NCBI GenBank assembly: GCA_947478535.1
Contig: CANJXD010000008.1
Coordinates: forward strand, 1 to 28,163
Source of the DNA: Acetobacteraceae bacterium
Lineage (GTDB): Bacteria > Pseudomonadota > Alphaproteobacteria > Acetobacterales > Acetobacteraceae
Direction: 5' to 3'
Length of the DNA: 28,163 bases
This document shows, piece after piece, positions 8,341 through 16,670 of the stretch. Position 1 is the first letter of the stretch. Each line of letters starts with the position of its first letter. Below the pieces are notes generated by a model. It ran no database searches and was not told the origin of the DNA. It worked only from the letters and a program-made list of their open reading frames with translations. Both the position numbers and the translations under genes were made by a program.

Positions 8341-8718
8341 TCATGCCGCCGCGGCGCAGATCCGCGTCAGCAGTGCCGTCAACTCCAGGGGGTCATAGGG
8401 CTTCGCCAGCACAATCGCCTGCTTGTGTCCCGGCGGCAGCCCCGCCACGCCATAGCCTGTCGCGATGACATAGGGGATGCCACGCGCCGCCAGCGCATCG
8501 GCGACAGGGGCCGAGGTCTCGCCCGCGAGGTTGAGGTCCAGGACCACCGCATCCGGGCGCTGTGCCGCGAGGCAGCGCAGCGCCTCCGCCACCGTCGCCG
8601 CCGGGCCGATGACACTGAAGCCGGCATCGAGCAGCGCATCCTCGACGAGCATGGCGACCAGCGCCTCATCCTCGACGACGAGAATCTTGCCCCCGCTCGC
8701 GCCCCCTCCTGCCGGCAT
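8341..8718 (-). CDS. Single-domain response regulator
   Basis: This is a stand-alone receiver domain of 125 residues with no output domain. It carries the acidic pair in ILVVEDE (Glu16, Asp17), the phospho-acceptor Asp61 in VVLDLNLAG, Thr88 in VIATGYG, and Lys106 in VLAKPYDP, so it should be phosphorylatable. The ATGYG and AKPYDP wording is typical of receivers paired with HWE/HisKA_2 kinases. That makes the phytochrome kinase at 16671-19250 a possible partner, which is inference. TAGGAGAAG just before the ATG gives a strong ribosome site and fixes the start. It is convergent with hemN and has a 14-bp palindrome (8738-8751) in its leader. Confidence 0.92.
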   Translation of the reverse strand: MPAGGGASGGKILVVEDEALVAMLVEDALLDAGFSVIGPAATVAEALRCLAAQRPDAVVLDLNLAGETSAPVADALAARGIPYVIATGYGVAGLPPGHKQAIVLAKPYDPLELTALLTRICAAAA

Positions 8719-8737
8719 CGTCTTCTCCTAGGGCCGA

Positions 8738-8751
8738 ACGGCCGCGGCCGT
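8738..8751. promoter_or_regulatory. 14-bp palindrome upstream of the receiver gene
   Basis: ACGGCCGCGGCCGT is a perfect 14-bp palindrome 20 bp upstream of the receiver start codon. It could be an operator, but GC-only palindromes arise easily in this genome. Confidence 0.25.
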
Positions 8752-8840
8752 CGAGGCGCCGGTGCCCCGTCTCTGGCCAAGCGGTCACCATGCACGCGAA
8801 AACGAGGGAGGCGCCAGCCGGGTGGGGCCATCCGGAGGAG

Positions 8841-9224
8841 TCACAATTGCGCGCGCCGCGCCCCCCACACCCGGGTCAGGTCCGCCAGCAGCGGATGCGC
8901 GACCCAGGCTTCGGCGCGGCAGCGCCCCCGCCCGGGCACCAGCGGCGTGACCGGCTGGCGGCGATAAGCCGCACCCTCGTAGGCCATGAGCCGCCGCAGC
9001 GGCGCGCCCAGCACACGCAGGACAACGCCGCGCACCACACCGCCCCGGGCGCGGACCAGGGTGGGATAGGGTGCGCCCCGCAGCATCACACGGCGCCAGC
9101 CCGGCAGCAGCGCCGGCCGGGCCCGGGGCTCGAGCCCCCGCCGGCCCGACCGGGCGGCCAGCACGGCGGGGTCCAGCAGGGTGCCGTAAAGGAAAAGCCG
9201 GGGCTCAGTGCCCCGCATTCTCAC
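8841..9224 (-). CDS. Gamma-glutamylcyclotransferase / AIG2-like protein
   Basis: Members of this family cleave gamma-glutamyl amines or dipeptides to release 5-oxoproline; the substrate here is unknown. The protein (127 residues) starts with the substrate-loop signature [10 protein letters not shown] (YGTL at 13-16). It has the catalytic glutamate at position 83 in [12 protein letters not shown], as in AIG2-like domains. The start at 9224 overlaps the end of the phosphohexomutase gene by 20 bp; the second Met two codons later is equally possible. It is the last gene of the minus-strand run that includes galU. Arginine content is high but no motif is lost. Confidence 0.82.
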   Translation of the reverse strand: MRMRGTEPRLFLYGTLLDPAVLAARSGRRGLEPRARPALLPGWRRVMLRGAPYPTLVRARGGVVRGVVLRVLGAPLRRLMAYEGAAYRRQPVTPLVPGRGRCRAEAWVAHPLLADLTRVWGARRAQL

Positions 9225-10617
9225 CCGTGAAGTCCGGCGCCTTCAGGCCAGAGGCCTCGACCTGGCTGGCGATCCCGGCCTTCAGCCGTTCCAGCCCCGC
9301 CTCGCTCGACGCCTCGGCGCGCGCCACCAGCACCGCCTGGGTGTTGGAGGCCCGCAGCAGCCACCAGCCATCCTCGGTCAGCACCCGCACGCCATCCACG
9401 TCCTGCACCTTGGCGCCGGCGGCGGCGAGACGCGCCTTCACCTCGGCCACCACTTCGAACTTCCGGGTATCCGGGCAGTCGAAGCGCAGCTCCGGCGTGT
9501 TGATCACCTGCGGCAGCGCGGCGCGCACTTCGCCCAAGGTGCCCGTCATGCGCGCCACGATGCCGAGCAGGCGCACGGCGGAATAAGGCGCGTCATCGAA
9601 GCCGTACCACTTGTCCGCGAAGAAGATGTGGCCGGACATCTCGCCAGCCAGCGGGCTGCCGGTTTCCGCCATCTTCGCCTTGATGAGCGAATGGCCCGTC
9701 TTCCACATCAGCGGCGTGCCGCCGGCCTTGGCGATCTCATCGAACAGAACCTGGGAGGCCTTCACATCGGCGATGATCGTGCCCCCGGGGTGGGATTTCA
9801 GCACGTCCCGCGCGAGCACGACCAGAAGCTGGTCGCCGAACAGGATGTGGCCTTCATTGTCCACCACGCCGATGCGGTCCGCGTCGCCATCGAAGGCGAT
9901 GCCGAGATCGGCCTTGTGCTTGGCGACCTCGGCGATGATCTGCTCGAGGTTCTTGGCCACCGTCGGGTCGGGGTGATGGGCGGGGAAGGTGCCGTCGATC
10001 GTGCCGTTGATGACGATATGCGTGCCCGGCAGCTTCTCCACCAGGCGCTTGGTGATCTCGGCGCCCGAGCCATTGCCCGGGTCCCACACCACCGTCAGCG
10101 CGCGGTCGCCGCCATCCCAATCCTTCAGGATGCGGGCGACATACTCCTCCGAGACATCGACCTGCCGGTCGCTGCCCACGGCTTCCGCCACCACATCGCC
10201 AGCGGCGGCCATGCGGCCGATGTCCTGGATCTGCGAGCCGAAAAAGGGCTTCTTCCCCAGCATCATCTTGAAGCCGTTGTAGTTCGGCGGGTTGTGGCTG
10301 CCCGTCACCATGATGCCGCCATCGGCCGACAGCGCGTAGCAGGCGTAGTAGAGCATCGGGGTCGGCCCGCAGCCCACGCGCATCACCTCCATGCCCGAGG
10401 CCCGCAGGCCGGCGACGAGTTGCGCCTCCATCGTCGGGGAGGAGAGCCGCCCGTCATAGCCGACCGCCACCTTGGTGCCGCCGCCACGCGCGACAATGGT
10501 GCCGAAGCAGCGGCCGATCGCAAAGGCATCCTCGGGGTGCAATGTCTGCCCGACGATCCCGCGGATATCGTATTCCCGCAGCGAGGTCGGATCGAAGCTG
10601 TGCTTGAACGCCGTCAT
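9205..10617 (-). CDS. Phosphomannomutase/phosphoglucomutase
   Basis: This alpha-D-phosphohexomutase interconverts hexose-6-phosphates and hexose-1-phosphates, feeding GalU with glucose-1-phosphate or mannose pathways. The 470-residue protein has the four expected loops: catalytic Ser107 in [12 protein letters not shown], the Mg site DGDADRIG (Asp243-Asp247), the sugar-specificity loop GEMSGHIFF, and the C-terminal phosphate-binding [16 protein letters not shown] is the dual PMM/PGM type (AlgC/ManB) rather than GlmM. The start at 10617 follows GGGAGGAAA and leaves 23 bp after galU, so the two are surely co-transcribed. An in-frame extension upstream would run into galU and is not used. Confidence 0.95.
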   Translation of the reverse strand: MTAFKHSFDPTSLREYDIRGIVGQTLHPEDAFAIGRCFGTIVARGGGTKVAVGYDGRLSSPTMEAQLVAGLRASGMEVMRVGCGPTPMLYYACYALSADGGIMVTGSHNPPNYNGFKMMLGKKPFFGSQIQDIGRMAAAGDVVAEAVGSDRQVDVSEEYVARILKDWDGGDRALTVVWDPGNGSGAEITKRLVEKLPGTHIVINGTIDGTFPAHHPDPTVAKNLEQIIAEVAKHKADLGIAFDGDADRIGVVDNEGHILFGDQLLVVLARDVLKSHPGGTIIADVKASQVLFDEIAKAGGTPLMWKTGHSLIKAKMAETGSPLAGEMSGHIFFADKWYGFDDAPYSAVRLLGIVARMTGTLGEVRAALPQVINTPELRFDCPDTRKFEVVAEVKARLAAAGAKVQDVDGVRVLTEDGWWLLRASNTQAVLVARAEASSEAGLERLKAGIASQVEASGLKAPDFTGENAGH

Positions 10618-10640
10618 GAGTGTGTTTCCTCCCGCCGCGC

Positions 10641-11510
10641 TTACGAATACTTCTTGATGATCGCCTGCATCGCCGGGGCCATGTCGGGGCGGGAGAGCGC
10701 GAAGGCGACCTGGGCTTCGAGGTAGCCGGCCTTGTCGCCGCAATCGAAGCGGCGGCCTTCATAGCGCACGCCGTGGAAGGGCTGGCTGCCGATCAGCTTG
10801 GCCATGCTGTCCGTCAGCTGGATTTCCCCGCCCGCGCCCTTCTCCATCTTCGCGAGGTGGCCGATCACCTCCGGCATCAGCACATAGCGCCCGATGACGG
10901 TGAGGTTCGACGGCGCGTCCTCCTGCTTCGGCTTCTCGACCAGGCCCTTCACCTCGACGAGGTTGCCCGTGCTCTCCCCCGGCGCAATGACGCCGTAGGA
11001 GGACACGCGCGCCATCGGCACTTCCTCGATGGCGACGACATTGCCGCCGGTCTCCTGATAGGCATCCGCGAGCTGCTTGGTGCAGGACACGTCGCAGAGC
11101 ATGAGGTCATCCGGCAGCAGGATGGCGAAGGGCTCATCGGCGATGAAGGTCCGCGCGCACCAGATGGCGTGGCCGAGGCCGAGCGGCACCTGCTGGCGGG
11201 TGGAGACGACGGAGCCCGGCGGCAGCGCCTGGGCGTGCAGCATGGCAAGCTCCTTCTGCTTGCCGCGCTCGATCAGCGTGCGTTCGAGTTCGAAGGCGAC
11301 GTCGAACTGGTCCACCAGCATGGTCTTGCCGCGGCCGGTGACGAAGCAGAACTGCTCGATGCCCGCGGCGCGGGCTTCCTCCACCGCGTATTGGATCAGC
11401 GGCTTGTCGACGACGGGCAGCATTTCCTTGGCCATCTGCTTGGTGGCGGGCAGGAAACGCGTGCCGAGACCGGCGACGGGAAGAACGGCCTTGCGGAGCG
11501 GCTTGCGCAC
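10641..11510 (-). CDS. galU: UTP--glucose-1-phosphate uridylyltransferase
   Basis: GalU makes UDP-glucose from UTP and glucose-1-phosphate for polysaccharide and lipid glycosylation. The nucleotide-binding start [14 protein letters not shown] is diagnostic, followed by [19 protein letters not shown], the base-binding region [12 protein letters not shown] with LLPDDLM, and GLVEKPKQE. The GTG at 11510 is chosen because homologues begin at the corresponding [13 protein letters not shown] and a GAGG lies upstream. A GTG 42 bases earlier would add 14 unlikely residues. Length is 289 residues, normal for the family. The phosphohexomutase gene directly downstream makes its substrate. Confidence 0.95.
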   Translation of the reverse strand: MRKPLRKAVLPVAGLGTRFLPATKQMAKEMLPVVDKPLIQYAVEEARAAGIEQFCFVTGRGKTMLVDQFDVAFELERTLIERGKQKELAMLHAQALPPGSVVSTRQQVPLGLGHAIWCARTFIADEPFAILLPDDLMLCDVSCTKQLADAYQETGGNVVAIEEVPMARVSSYGVIAPGESTGNLVEVKGLVEKPKQEDAPSNLTVIGRYVLMPEVIGHLAKMEKGAGGEIQLTDSMAKLIGSQPFHGVRYEGRRFDCGDKAGYLEAQVAFALSRPDMAPAMQAIIKKYS

Positions 11511-11576
11511 GGGGTGACGATCCTCGTTTGTGGGCGGCGCAAGGCATGCCACGGACGGCGAATCGCGTCCACCGCC

Positions 11577-12266
11577 TCACGTCTTCAGAAGGCGATCCCG
11601 TGCCTCGTTCAACCGGGAAGCGAGCCAATCGGACCCGCCGCGATCGGGATGGGCGGCCTGCATCAGCCGGCGATGGGCGGCGCGGATTTCATCCTCCCCG
11701 GCCCCCGCCGTGAGGCCCAGCACCGCCAGCGCCTCGTCATGGGTCATCGGCCCGCCTTCGGGTGGCGGCTGGTGATCCCGCCATTCCGGATGTGCGCGGT
11801 CGAGCCAGGCTTCGAGCAGCGGCATGCCATCGGGGTCCACGGCCGCAAGCTCCGCCATCAGGCGCATCAGATGCGGCAGGTCGAGCTCAGCCAGGTCCCG
11901 ACCCGCGAAATCGCCCTCCTTCACCCGCCCCGTCATCCGCCCGCTGTCATGGTCCAGCCCCATGGCGAGGTGCGAGGTCTCGACATCCGAGGCATGGCCC
12001 GGGCTCGCCGCGCCGCCGCGCGCGAAGGTGGCGGCCGCGCGCCGGGCCTTCCACCAGCGCCAGGCCGCCGGGCCGAACAGCGCCAGCGCCCAGAAGGCCT
12101 GCCCGCCCCGGCCGCTCACCAGCAGCAACACCATCAGCCCGAGGCCGAGCGCGCCGCCGCCCCAGACCGCGGTCTGCTTCACCTGCCCCGGCTTCGCATC
12201 GACGAAGGCGCGCAGCAGCAGCAGCAGGAACAGCAGCGCGAAAGCGCCGAGGCCGAACCAGATCAT
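11577..12266 (-). CDS. Membrane-anchored J-domain protein (DnaJ-like)
   Basis: This 229-residue protein has N-terminal hydrophobic segments (ALLFLLLLLRAF at ~8-20, GALGLGLMVLLLVSG at ~37-52, AFWALALFGPAAW at ~57-70), a charged middle region, and a C-terminal J domain with the invariant HPD at 206-208 (AAHPDRGGS). The architecture resembles Tim14/Pam18-like and DjlA-like co-chaperones that recruit Hsp70 (DnaK) to the membrane. The middle region (ELDLPHLMRLMAELAAVDPDG) is not recognised. Its start lies 3 bp after the stop of the VWA gene, so the two form a unit. The client is unknown. Confidence 0.8.
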   Translation of the reverse strand: MIWFGLGAFALLFLLLLLRAFVDAKPGQVKQTAVWGGGALGLGLMVLLLVSGRGGQAFWALALFGPAAWRWWKARRAAATFARGGAASPGHASDVETSHLAMGLDHDSGRMTGRVKEGDFAGRDLAELDLPHLMRLMAELAAVDPDGMPLLEAWLDRAHPEWRDHQPPPEGGPMTHDEALAVLGLTAGAGEDEIRAAHRRLMQAAHPDRGGSDWLASRLNEARDRLLKT

Positions 12267-12269
12267 GGC

Positions 12270-12989
12270 TCAGCCTCCGCCCGGCGCCGGCAACCCGGGC
12301 GCGGGCAGTTGCCCGGCGATGCCGCGCGCCGCCGCGCCGCCGAGGCGCTGCAAGGCCCGGCGCCCGCCGGCGGCAAAGACGGCGACGGCCCGCAGCAGGT
12401 CCCGCAACGCCTCCGGGCTGCCGCTATCAAAGGGCGCCCAGGCGCCACCCGAGAGTTTCGCGAATTGCCGGAACGCCGTCCGGGCGAGCGCGTCAGCGCC
12501 TTCCTGGAAGCAGAAGACCGGCACGCCCCGCAGGCCGAGTTCCCCCGCGAGATGGCAGGCGCCGTCTACATCCTCCTCGAAGGCATCGCCGATCAGCACC
12601 AGCGCGGCCACGCGATCCCGCTTCGTCTCGGCCAGGGCATGGGCAAAGGTGCGCTCGATCTGCGTCTGCCCGCCGAGGCACTGCACGCCGGCCATCCGCC
12701 GCGCGAGATCCGCCGCGTTGGTCAGGAAGGGCGTCGCCGCGAACTCCCGAAACCCCTGGAAATAGGCGAGGCTGACGGCAAGCCCGCCGATCTCCCGCAC
12801 CGCGTCGAACATCTCCGCCTGCACATGGCAGGCGCGGTCCCAGCTCGGCTGGCGGCTGGCGGTGGCGTCGATGGCGAAGATCAGCCGCCCGGCGCGGCCC
12901 GGCGCGGGCGTCACGGCAGGCAGCGCCTTCACCTGGTCGAGGAAGGCGGCGACGGCAGCAGAGCCAGGCTTGGCCGGCAGGTTGGTCAT
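12270..12989 (-). CDS. VWA domain-containing protein
   Basis: This protein of 239 residues is essentially one von Willebrand A domain. The MIDAS motif is DATAS at 41-45 (D-x-T-x-S instead of the usual D-x-S-x-S). The MIDAS threonine lies in GGQTQIE and the distal aspartate in LVLIGDAFEED. It has no signal peptide, so it is probably cytoplasmic, acting as a metal-dependent adaptor. The C-terminus is Gly/Ala/Pro rich. The ATG at 12989 is chosen because the domain begins directly after it; the ribosome site is weak, and longer in-frame starts would run through the divergent DUF2569-like gene. It is paired with the J-domain gene 3 bp downstream. The target is unknown. Confidence 0.8.
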   Translation of the reverse strand: MTNLPAKPGSAAVAAFLDQVKALPAVTPAPGRAGRLIFAIDATASRQPSWDRACHVQAEMFDAVREIGGLAVSLAYFQGFREFAATPFLTNAADLARRMAGVQCLGGQTQIERTFAHALAETKRDRVAALVLIGDAFEEDVDGACHLAGELGLRGVPVFCFQEGADALARTAFRQFAKLSGGAWAPFDSGSPEALRDLLRAVAVFAAGGRRALQRLGGAAARGIAGQLPAPGLPAPGGG

Positions 12990-13091
12990 GTCCGCGAAGA
13001 TGGTCCCGCCCGCCACGCCACGGAAGGCCCCCGGCGCATGCGAATCGCGCTTCCTTCCGATAGCGTCAGGAAGGCGGTGCCGGAGGCGCGG

Positions 13092-13580
13092 ATGGCGTGG
13101 GTCGAGGTGACGGCGGCGGAGGCGGAGGCGCATCCGCTGCATGGCATGGGTGGCTGGCTGCGCCTGTTCTCGGCGCTCACGGTGCTGAGCGTCGTTGGTG
13201 GGGCGGCGCTCGGCTGGCAGGAATGGATCGGCCCGGACCAGGCGGCGATGGACAGGATCGGCGGCCTCGCCATCATCGCCAATGTGCTGCTGATCGTCGT
13301 GGTCGGGGCGCAGCTGTTGCTCGCGGTGCTGTGGTTCAGACAATGGCCGGGTTTCCGCAGGCTCTACGCGGCCTACGCCATCTTCGCGGCCATCCTGATG
13401 CCGCTGGCGGCCGGGCTGATGGAGGAGGCCGGCCTTCCGGGGGACCCTGGCGCCCATGGGCTGGATGGCGACCTGGTCGCGACCATGCTGATCAACGCGG
13501 CGTTCTACTTCGCCATGTACAGCTACTTCCACCGCAGCCGGCGCTTCCGCGTGACCTTTGAGCAGCGGGTGCGGGCGTGA
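13092..13580 (+). CDS. Small membrane protein, DUF2569-like
   Basis: This 162-residue protein has four predicted membrane helices: LRLFSALTVLSVVGGAALG, GGLAIIANVLLIVVVGAQLL, LYAAYAIFAAILMPLAAGLM and LINAAFYFAMYSYF. The opening HPLHGMGGWLRLF resembles the GGWL start of DUF2569 proteins, whose function is unknown. ATG 13092 is preferred over ATG 13038 because GGAGG stands 5 nt before it. The C-terminus is basic (RSRRFRVTFEQRVRA), probably cytoplasmic. Its stop overlaps the start of the phosphoesterase gene by 4 bp (GTGA), so the two are translationally coupled. Confidence 0.72.
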   Translation: MAWVEVTAAEAEAHPLHGMGGWLRLFSALTVLSVVGGAALGWQEWIGPDQAAMDRIGGLAIIANVLLIVVVGAQLLLAVLWFRQWPGFRRLYAAYAIFAAILMPLAAGLMEEAGLPGDPGAHGLDGDLVATMLINAAFYFAMYSYFHRSRRFRVTFEQRVRA

Positions 13581-14314
13581 CGCGCCTCGGCGTCATCGCC
13601 GACGTCCACGGCAATGTCGCGGCATGGGAGGCGGTGATGGCCGACCTCGCGCGGCGCGGGGTGGAGGCCGTGGTGAACCTCGGTGACCTCGTCTCCGGCC
13701 CGCTCTGGCCGGCGGCGACACTGGCGCTGGTCCGCCGGTCCGGCATTCCCGTGCTGCGCGGCAACCATGATCGCTGGGTGGCGGAGGGCGGCGGCGGTGC
13801 CTCCGACCGCTTCGCCCGCGCGGCGCTGACCGAGGCGGAGGCGGCCTGGCTCGGCGCCCTGCCGATGACGCTGGAACCCCTGCCCGGCGTGGCGGCCTTC
13901 CACGCGCGCCCCGCGGATGACAACGCCTACCTGCTGGAGAATGTAGTGGATGGGCGGCTGGTGCCCGCCCCCGCCGATAGGGTTGCCGCCCGTCTTGGCG
14001 CCGTCACGGCGGGCGTGATCCTCTGCGCCCACAGCCATCTCCCCGCGATCCGGCAGTTGCCCGATGGCCGCGTGGTGTTGAACCCCGGCAGCGTCGGCAT
14101 GCCCGCCTATGCGGACCCGACGCCACCCGCCCATGTCAGCGAGACCGGCGCACCGCATGCGCGCTATGCCGTGGCCGAAATCGCCGACGGCAGGCTGCTG
14201 GCGGTGGAGTTGATCGCCCTGGCCTACGACCACGAAGCCGCCGCCGCCCGCGCGATGGCGGCCGGCAGCCTGGGCTGGGCGCATTGGCTCGCGACGGGAG
14301 AGGCGGCGCGCTGA
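13577..14314 (+). CDS. Metallophosphoesterase (calcineurin-like, YfcE/MJ0936 type)
   Basis: This is a cytoplasmic dinuclear metal phosphoesterase with unknown substrate, probably a phosphodiester or nucleotide. All family blocks are present: IADVHGN (D-x-H), NLGDLVSGP, LRGNHDRW, CAHSHLP, and NPGSVGMPAYADP with the GSVG typical of YfcE-like enzymes. Its length of 245 residues is normal. It starts at GTG 13577, overlapping the stop of the DUF2569-like gene by 4 bp. It is convergent with maeB with only 16 bp between the stop codons. Confidence 0.9.
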   Translation: MTRLGVIADVHGNVAAWEAVMADLARRGVEAVVNLGDLVSGPLWPAATLALVRRSGIPVLRGNHDRWVAEGGGGASDRFARAALTEAEAAWLGALPMTLEPLPGVAAFHARPADDNAYLLENVVDGRLVPAPADRVAARLGAVTAGVILCAHSHLPAIRQLPDGRVVLNPGSVGMPAYADPTPPAHVSETGAPHARYAVAEIADGRLLAVELIALAYDHEAAAARAMAAGSLGWAHWLATGEAAR

Positions 14315-14330
14315 ACGGCGCAGCCCCCGC

Positions 14331-16610
14331 CTACCCCCCGGCCAGCATCCCATTCGCCTGCGCCGCCGCCAGCGCCGTCATGTTGACGATGCCGCGCGCC
14401 GTCACGCTCGGCACCAGGACATGGATCGGCTTGGCCATGCCGAGCAGCATGGGCCCGACCTGCAAGCCCTCCCCCGCCGCCTTCAGCAGGTTGAAGGAGA
14501 TGTTGGCGGCGTCGAGCGTCGGCATCACCAGCAGGTTGGCGCTGTCCGTCAGCGGGCTGTCGGCCACGGCGCGGGCGCGGATCGACTGCACCAGCGCGGC
14601 ATCGGCGTGCATTTCGCCATCCACCTCGAAATCCGTGCCCTGCGCGCGAAGCAGGCGCAGCGCCTCCCGCATCTTGCGGGCGGAGGGCGCGCCGGAGGCG
14701 CCGAAGCTGGAATGGGATAGCAGCGCCGCCTTCGGCACCAGGCCGAAGGCGCGGATCTGCTCCGCCGCCAGCAATGTCATGTCCACGATCTGCTCGGCCG
14801 TCGGGTCCACCGTCAGGTGGGTATCGACGAAGAACAGGTGGCCGTTCGGCACGATCAGCGCCGACAGCGCATAGACCCGCGCCACTTCCGGACGCTTGCC
14901 CACCACGTCGAACACGTGATGCCAGTGGCGGAACCAATCCCCCGTGCCGCCGCAGAGGCAGGCATCGGCGAGCCCGCCTTCCAGCACCAGAGCCGCCGCC
15001 ACGGTCTGCCGGTTGCCGACGCGCTTGGCCGCCGCATCGGGCGGAATGCCCCGCCGGCCGACCTTCTGCTGATACAGTTTCACCAGGGGCGCGAAGGCGG
15101 CCTCATCCACCGCCGGGTCCAGCACTCGGACGGACTGGGAAAAGTCCATCCGCAGGCCCATGGCGCTGGCCTTGGCGGCGATGACATCGCGCCGGCCGAT
15201 CAGGATCGGCTCCGCCAGCCCGTCATCCAGCACGGTCTGCACGGCGCGCAGCGTCCGCTCATCCTCGCCATCCGCATAGACCACACGGGTCAGCCGCTTG
15301 CGCGCGGCTTCGAAGACCGGGCGCATCAGGTTGCCGGAGCGGAAGACGAAGCGCTCCAGCTCCTGCCGGTACTTCGCCATGTCGGCGATCGGCCGGCGGG
15401 CGACGCCGCTGTCCATCGCCGCCTGCGCCACGGCGGTCGCGACTTCCAGGATCAGGCGGGGATCGAAGGGCTTGGGGATGATGTAGTCCGGCCCGAAGGT
15501 CGGCGCGCTGCCGCCATAGGCCGCGGCCACCACCTCGCTCGCCTCCATGCGCGCCAGCGCCGCGATGGCATCCGCAGCGGCGACCTTCATCGCCTCGTTG
15601 ATCGTCGTCGCTCCGGCATCGAGGGCGCCGCGGAAGATGAAGGGGAAGCAGAGGACGTTGTTGACCTGGTTGGGGTAGTCGGTCCGCCCGGTCGCGACGA
15701 TCGCATCCGGCCGCGCGGCGCGCACGGCCTCGGGCAGGATCTCCGGCTCCGGATTGGCGAGTGCCAGCACCAGCGGGTTCGGCGCCAGCAGGTGCAGCCA
15801 TTCCGCCTTCAGGATGCGCGGCGCCGAAAGGCCGAGGAACACATCGGCACCCGGCAGCGCTTCGAGCAGCGTGCGCGCGGGCGTGTCCTGCGCATAGGCG
15901 GCCTTGAAGGGGTCCGTGTTCGGGCGGCCCTTCCAGACCACGCCGTCGATATCGCAGATCGTGACGTTCTCGCGCTTCAGCCCCATGGCCACCAGCAGGT
16001 CGAGGCAGGCGATGGCCGCCGCGCCGCCACCGGTATTCACCACCCGCACGTCTTGCAGCGTCTTGCCCTGCAGCAGCAGCCCGTTGCGCACCGCGGCGGC
16101 GACGATGATGGCCGTGCCGTGCTGGTCGTCATGGAAGACGGGAATATTCATCCGCGCACGCAAGGCGCGCTCGATCTCGAAGCATTCGGGGGCCTTGATG
16201 TCCTCGAGGTTGATGGCGCCGAAGCTCGGCTCCAGGGACGCCACGGCCTCGATGAATTTCTGCGGGTCCCGTTGCTCGATCTCGAGGTCGATCGAATCGA
16301 TGCCTGCGAACTTCTTGAAGAGGACGGCCTTGCCCTCCATCACCGGCTTCGAGGCGAGCGCCCCGATGGCGCCCAGCCCCAGTACCGCCGTGCCATTGGT
16401 GATGACGGCGACGAGGTTGCCGCGGGAGGTGTATTCGAAGGCCGCGTCGGGGTTCTTCGCGATCTCCTCGCAGGCCGCGGCGACGCCAGGCGAATAGGCG
16501 AGCCCCAGGTCACGCTGGGTTGCCATGCGCTTGGTCGGCTCGACGCTCAGCTTCCCCGGCCTCGGCAGGCGGTGGTAGTCGAGCGCGGCCTTGCGGAAGT
16601 CTTCGTCCAT
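14331..16610 (-). CDS. maeB: NADP-dependent malic enzyme with C-terminal phosphotransacetylase-like domain
   Basis: MaeB oxidatively decarboxylates malate to pyruvate, producing NADPH. Residues 1-~425 are the malic enzyme part: RDLGLAYSPGVAAACEEI, TNGTAVLGLGAIGALASKPV, IDLEIEQRDP, FHDDQHGTAI, the dinucleotide loop NTGGGAAAIACLDLL, and ALANPEPEI. Residues ~430-759 form the phosphotransacetylase-like domain (ARKRLTRVVYADGEDERTLRA, then LSHSSFGASGAPSARKMREA), which in characterised MaeB proteins is regulatory and binds acetyl-CoA rather than being a working Pta. At 759 residues it is full length for this fusion. Most family members have GAGAAAIA in the dinucleotide loop; here it is GGGAAAIA, still compatible with the fold. 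It is monocistronic. Confidence 0.96.
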   Translation of the reverse strand: MDEDFRKAALDYHRLPRPGKLSVEPTKRMATQRDLGLAYSPGVAAACEEIAKNPDAAFEYTSRGNLVAVITNGTAVLGLGAIGALASKPVMEGKAVLFKKFAGIDSIDLEIEQRDPQKFIEAVASLEPSFGAINLEDIKAPECFEIERALRARMNIPVFHDDQHGTAIIVAAAVRNGLLLQGKTLQDVRVVNTGGGAAAIACLDLLVAMGLKRENVTICDIDGVVWKGRPNTDPFKAAYAQDTPARTLLEALPGADVFLGLSAPRILKAEWLHLLAPNPLVLALANPEPEILPEAVRAARPDAIVATGRTDYPNQVNNVLCFPFIFRGALDAGATTINEAMKVAAADAIAALARMEASEVVAAAYGGSAPTFGPDYIIPKPFDPRLILEVATAVAQAAMDSGVARRPIADMAKYRQELERFVFRSGNLMRPVFEAARKRLTRVVYADGEDERTLRAVQTVLDDGLAEPILIGRRDVIAAKASAMGLRMDFSQSVRVLDPAVDEAAFAPLVKLYQQKVGRRGIPPDAAAKRVGNRQTVAAALVLEGGLADACLCGGTGDWFRHWHHVFDVVGKRPEVARVYALSALIVPNGHLFFVDTHLTVDPTAEQIVDMTLLAAEQIRAFGLVPKAALLSHSSFGASGAPSARKMREALRLLRAQGTDFEVDGEMHADAALVQSIRARAVADSPLTDSANLLVMPTLDAANISFNLLKAAGEGLQVGPMLLGMAKPIHVLVPSVTARGIVNMTALAAAQANGMLAGG

Positions 16611-16670
16611 GCTGGTCCCTCCGCCCCCCAGTCTAAGCCAGGTGGCGGGAAAGTGCGACTGCGGCAGGGT

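Noticed and set aside
10620..13037. The upstream part of the plus-strand frame that ends with the DUF2569-like gene
   Set aside because: It runs antisense through galU, the J-domain gene and the VWA gene and encodes low-complexity sequence. Only the part from 13092 has a ribosome site and membrane helices.
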